From assembly GCA_944321875.1 (NCBI GenBank), contig CALUMX010000009.1, positions 35,608-99,607 on the forward strand: 64,000 nucleotides of DNA, written 5' to 3'. A model generated the notes under the pieces. That model was not told the origin of the DNA, made no database searches, and saw only the letters and a list, made by a program, of their open reading frames with translations. Source of the DNA: an uncultured Muribaculaceae bacterium (GTDB taxonomy: Bacteria; Bacteroidota; Bacteroidia; Bacteroidales; Muribaculaceae). The position numbers were made by a program, and so were the translations under genes. Of this stretch, positions 61,203 to 64,000 are shown piece after piece (position 1 is the first letter of the stretch; each line of letters begins with the position of its first letter).

Positions 61203-61895
61203 ATGATTTACACTCATGAAGTACAGCAAATGTGCTGTGTAAAGAAAGGTGCTAATCACCCTTCTGCCCCAATTCCAGAAGAAGGAAAGTGGGTTCGCAC
61301 TAAAGAGATCAAAGACATCAGCGGTTTGACTCACGGTATTGGTTGGTGTGCTCCTCAACAAGGTGCATGTAAATTGACACTCAACGTAAAGGACGGTATC
61401 ATCCAAGAGGCATTGGTAGAGACTATCGGTTGCTCTGGTATGACTCACTCAGCAGCTATGGCTTCTGAAATCCTTCCGGGCAAGACTCTGCTCGAAGCGT
61501 TGAACACTGACCTCGTTTGCGACGCTATCAACACTGCAATGCGCGAATTGTTCCTGCAAATCGTTTACGGACGTACACAGTCTGCGTTCTCAGAAGGCGG
61601 TCTTGCAGTTGGTGCTTCTTTGGAAGACCTTGGTAAGGGTCTCCGCAGCCAGGTAGGTACAATGTTCGGTACTACTAAGACAGGTACTCGCTACTTGGAG
61701 ATGGCAGAAGGCTATTGCACTCGCATGGCTCTTGACGAGGAAAATCAAGTTATCGGCTACGAGTTCATTCACCTTGGCAAGATGATGGAAATGATCAAGA
61801 ACGGAGAAGATCCAAAAGAAGCTATCGAAAAGGCAAAAGGTACTTACGGACGTTTTGCAGAGGCCGCTAAATATATTGACCCACGTAAAGAATAA
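61203..61895 (+). CDS. IscU/NifU-like iron-sulfur scaffold protein
   Basis: 230 residues, longer than IscU (about 130). The N-terminal part has the scaffold pattern W-C-A-P-Q-Q-G-A-C-K-L-T-L (Cys49, Cys56), D-G-I-I-Q-E-A, T-I-G-C-S-G-M-T-H-S-A-A (Cys77) and P-G-K-T-L-L-E-A-L with Cys106 nearby, i.e. the three conserved scaffold cysteines plus others. Two more cysteines sit at 11-12. The C-terminal part (about 125-230) is specific to this subgroup. It probably binds an Fe-S cluster, but its client is unknown. It is 15 bases before the GGGtGRT gene, its constant partner in other anaerobes as far as I know. Confidence 0.82.
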   Translation: MIYTHEVQQMCCVKKGANHPSAPIPEEGKWVRTKEIKDISGLTHGIGWCAPQQGACKLTLNVKDGIIQEALVETIGCSGMTHSAAMASEILPGKTLLEALNTDLVCDAINTAMRELFLQIVYGRTQSAFSEGGLAVGASLEDLGKGLRSQVGTMFGTTKTGTRYLEMAEGYCTRMALDEENQVIGYEFIHLGKMMEMIKNGEDPKEAIEKAKGTYGRFAEAAKYIDPRKE

Positions 61896-61910
61896 TAGGA
61901 GGACCGTTTT

Positions 61911-62921
61911 ATGATTAGAGAAGTTAAATTTGAGAGCCAAGACCGTCGTATCAAGCAAATTCTTGCTGCGTTGAACGAAAACGGTATCAAAGATATTGAA
62001 GAAGCTAACGCAATCTGCGAAGCTGCAGGTATCGACCCTTACAAGACTTGTGAAGAAACTCAGCCTATCTGTTTCGAAAATGCAAAGTGGGCTTACGTAG
62101 TAGGTTGCGCTATCGCATTGAAGAAGGGCTGCAAGAACGCTGCTGAGGCCGCTGAGGCTATCGGTATCGGTTTGCAGGCATTCTGCATCCCTGGTTCTGT
62201 TGCTGACGACCGTAAGGTAGGTTTGGGCCACGGTAACCTCGCTGCACGTCTGCTCCGCGAAGAGACTAAGTGCTTCGCATTCCTCGCTGGTCACGAGTCA
62301 TTCGCTGCCGCTGAAGGTGCTATCAAGATTGCAGCGAAGGCTGACAAGGTTCGTAAAGAGCCGTTGCGCGTAATCCTTAACGGTCTCGGTAAGGACGCTG
62401 CCATGATTATTTCCCGTATCAACGGTTTCACATACGTACAGACTGAGTTCGACTACTTCACTGGTGAGTTGAAGGTCGTTCGCGAAGTTCCGTTCTCTAA
62501 CGGTCCTCGTGCGAAGGTAAAATGCTACGGTGCTGACGACGTTCGTGAAGGTGTGGCAATCATGTGGAAGGAAGGCGTTGACGTATCTATCACAGGTAAC
62601 TCAACTAACCCGACTCGTTTCCAACACCCGGTTGCTGGTACTTACAAGAAGGAACGCGTACTCGCTGGCAAGCCTTACTTCTCAGTAGCTTCAGGTGGTG
62701 GTACAGGTCGTACACTTCACCCAGACAACATGGCTGCCGGTCCTGCTTCTTACGGTATGACTGACACAATGGGTCGTATGCACTCTGACGCTCAATTCGC
62801 TGGTTCTTCTTCAGTTCCTGCACACGTTGAGATGATGGGCTTCCTCGGTATCGGTAACAACCCGATGGTAGGATGTACAGTTGCTTGCGCCGTTGACGTA
62901 GCTACAGCATTGAACAAGTAA
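61911..62921 (+). CDS. GGGtGRT protein
   Basis: 336 residues, soluble. Named for the motif G-G-G-T-G-R-T at 262-268; other invariant blocks are N-G-L-G-K-D-A-A-M-I-I-S, T-G-N-S-T-N-P-T-R-F-Q-H-P-V-A-G-T-Y and H-S-D-A-Q-F-A-G-S-S-S-V-P-A-H-V-E. It is glycine- and cysteine-rich (Cys40-range, 121, 206 and others). Codon use is that of a highly expressed gene. The biochemical function is unknown; the tight link to an IscU-like scaffold suggests an Fe-S or redox protein of anaerobic metabolism. Confidence 0.88.
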   Translation: MIREVKFESQDRRIKQILAALNENGIKDIEEANAICEAAGIDPYKTCEETQPICFENAKWAYVVGCAIALKKGCKNAAEAAEAIGIGLQAFCIPGSVADDRKVGLGHGNLAARLLREETKCFAFLAGHESFAAAEGAIKIAAKADKVRKEPLRVILNGLGKDAAMIISRINGFTYVQTEFDYFTGELKVVREVPFSNGPRAKVKCYGADDVREGVAIMWKEGVDVSITGNSTNPTRFQHPVAGTYKKERVLAGKPYFSVASGGGTGRTLHPDNMAAGPASYGMTDTMGRMHSDAQFAGSSSVPAHVEMMGFLGIGNNPMVGCTVACAVDVATALNK

Positions 62922-62942
62922 TTAACTTACTGAATCACAATA

Positions 62943-62979
62943 GAAACTCCCCGCAGCCCCGGCCGCAGGGAGTTTTTTT
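62943..62979 (+). terminator. Terminator of the IscU-like/GGGtGRT operon
   Basis: AAACTCCC... pairs with ...GGGAGTTTTTTT, with a seven-T tail. Confidence 0.85.
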
Positions 62980-63149
62980 ATGCCCTCCGTTTGACATCGT
63001 CAATTCGTTGGAGATATTGGTATATGCACTTTTCTTAATGACAATTTGTATTGTTGTATTATTTGTGTTACATTTGTTGCAATTTCAGTTGCTTATAGAG
63101 ATAAGAGACTGAAAGGACATATAATCAGAGGTGTTATTGATATTGTCTT

Positions 63150-63309
63150 CTTAGATTAAACTTCGCAACTTTAATTTTTAGCATGAAGATGATGACAATA
63201 GCACCCACACAGTTGTTATATATATTCATCAGAAAGGTGAATTATATACTTTTAGGTGTGGGGCTATTGTTTTATCCATGCTAAAGGTATTGCGAAGACC
63301 TAATCTAAG
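63150..63309. repeat. Large imperfect inverted repeat (MITE-like)
   Basis: The two halves match as reverse complements over about 75 bases with a 6-base loop near 63231-63236. Matching blocks, left then right: CTTAGATTA, CTTCGCAA, TTTAGCATG, ACAATAGC...CCCACAC, TATATA. It lies in a 400-base gap without ORFs, in AT-rich DNA, before the TerB-like gene. It could be a small non-autonomous transposon or a structured RNA; no target-site duplication is obvious. Confidence 0.65.
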
Positions 63310-63389
63310 GATAAAACAAATATAGTTCCCACACCTTTTTTTTTACTGCTTACTTATGGGAACTGGTAAGTGCAATTTTATTAAAGATA

Positions 63390-63812
63390 ATGAATTTACA
63401 GTACTATGAAGGCTTAGCAAGGTGGGCAGAACGTTTCCAAGATGGTTTTCTGGCAAACAGTTATGCAGATTATTCTTTAAGAACCAAATGCGCTATTTTG
63501 AGGGCTGTTGTATATGTGCTCCGGGCAGATGGTGATATAACACGTGCAAAAAATAAATTTTTTGTTGATTTGGCTATGAAATATGCTGAAAATGGAGATC
63601 CCTCGATGATTGACATTGCGCTCGTGGAAATGGATGATGATGAAATGTTGAAGAGGTTAAATACAATTCTTGGTGGCCGAGATAATGGAAAATATTTACT
63701 TGTTACTTTGTTTAAGGCTGCAGAATGTGATGGAACGATGTCTGAAGAAAGCATCAATACTATAATTGGTATCATTAAAGCAACTCCGACAGGGAAAATT
63801 CGGTTTCATTAA
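63390..63812 (+). CDS. TerB-like helical protein
   Basis: 140 residues, soluble, all-alpha. Two short acidic loops, V-L-R-A-D-G-D-I (near 45-52) and A-A-E-C-D-G-T-M (near 110-117), match the A-D-G repeats of TerB/DUF533-like domains, found in tellurite resistance and phage-defence operons and thought to bind metal. The role here is unknown. AT-rich codon use differs from the preceding operon. A very short ORF follows, and the window ends before the context is clear. Confidence 0.6.
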   Translation: MNLQYYEGLARWAERFQDGFLANSYADYSLRTKCAILRAVVYVLRADGDITRAKNKFFVDLAMKYAENGDPSMIDIALVEMDDDEMLKRLNTILGGRDNGKYLLVTLFKAAECDGTMSEESINTIIGIIKATPTGKIRFH

Positions 63813-63829
63813 TACAATACCTAATTATT

Positions 63830-63982
63830 ATGGGACTTTTTTCATCTGATACAGAGGCTGATGCTCTTAGGCAAATTGATAAAATCAACACTGAAATGAG
63901 AGCAATCAGTGCATTGGTTCATCTTAAGGTGAGTTCTATCAATTCAATTTATCCTCTTGTATCAGACAGCAGAACTCTTTAA
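63830..63982 (+). CDS. Short ORF of 50 residues, possibly a truncated gene
   Basis: ATG at 63830, 17 bases after the TerB-like stop, reading to TAA at 63982. The sequence starts M-G-L-F-S-S-D-T-E-A-D-A-L and is helical (D-K-I-N-T-E-M-R-A-I-S-A). The M-G-L-F start resembles small proteins near TerB genes. Too short to classify; it may be a broken longer gene. Confidence 0.4.
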   Translation: MGLFSSDTEADALRQIDKINTEMRAISALVHLKVSSINSIYPLVSDSRTL

Positions 63983-64000
63983 CTGCCCAATTTGTGAGTT

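Noticed and set aside
1..64000. CRISPR arrays and insertion sequences
   Set aside because: I found no regularly spaced repeats with unique spacers, no cas gene and no transposase gene. The tandem hairpin units at 3.8 and 46.6 kb are only two or three copies with short linkers.

Overview
The window is chromosomal DNA of a member of the Bacteroidales (phylum Bacteroidota). Three things show this. Many genes are preceded by the Bacteroidota promoter pattern: a TTTG or TTG box, about 19-21 bases, then TAnnTTTG. The lipoproteins carry Bacteroidota-type export signals. The gene content (DUF3467, DUF3098, DUF1573 proteins, a YfhO-type membrane protein, a PpiD-type isomerase, an AcrAB-NodT pump, MeaB, and a succinyl-CoA:acetate CoA-transferase) is typical of gut anaerobes of this order. 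I cannot fix the genus. Most genes are moderately GC-rich for the group, with AT-rich patches at about 17.9-22.0 kb, 23.7-25.4 kb and 63.0-64.0 kb that look like acquired or fast-evolving DNA.

Layout. 0-5.7 kb: the end of a PepSY-type membrane protein, a MATE exporter, rpsT flanked by two identical tRNA-Glu genes, a surface lipoprotein, recO and pfkA. 5.9-15.0 kb: an ABC-2 exporter pair, then an RND efflux operon (adaptor, pump, outer-membrane channel) followed by an LpxA-like acyltransferase. 15.1-17.8 kb: meaB behind two DUF1573 genes on the minus strand. 17.9-25.2 kb: an accessory zone with a secreted protein, a twin-repeat lipoprotein, a membrane-anchored UvrD-type helicase, a PDZ aspartyl protease, a PH-like membrane protein, and a coupled pair made of a deiminase-fold protein and an unknown protein. 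25.4-37.2 kb: DUF3467-cysS, a candidate small RNA, tRNA-Leu, an acyltransferase, a TPR protein paired with an outer-membrane barrel, a double-DTG protease, and an isolated capsid-like gene with a small acidic partner. 37.2-46.4 kb: rubrerythrin, Na/phosphate transporter, metK, ppiD-like, aspS and an Lrp/AsnC regulator. 46.8-56.5 kb: a YfhO-like protein with a methyltransferase-like protein, then a long minus-strand operon ftsX-DUF3098-uppP-truB-queA-xpt-FKBP-MATE. 56.7-64 kb: CoA-transferase, miaB, an MFS transporter, an IscU-like scaffold with a GGGtGRT protein, a large imperfect inverted repeat and a TerB-like gene.

The genes connect in several ways. MeaB and the CoA-transferase fit the succinate/methylmalonyl-CoA/propionate route. 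UppP, FtsX, LpxA-like, YfhO-like and the acyltransferase serve the cell envelope. TruB, QueA, MiaB, CysS, AspS and three tRNA genes serve translation.

The most unusual signals are four. First, a dispersed hairpin repeat of 63-71 bases (five units at three loci) whose end forms a TAnnTTTG promoter box pointing into recO, an unknown gene and the yfhO-like gene. Second, a lone HK97-fold capsid-like protein with a hydrophobic N-terminus. Third, the IscU-like/GGGtGRT pair of unknown function. Fourth, a promoter-to-terminator unit with no ORF that may be a small RNA of about 200 nt.
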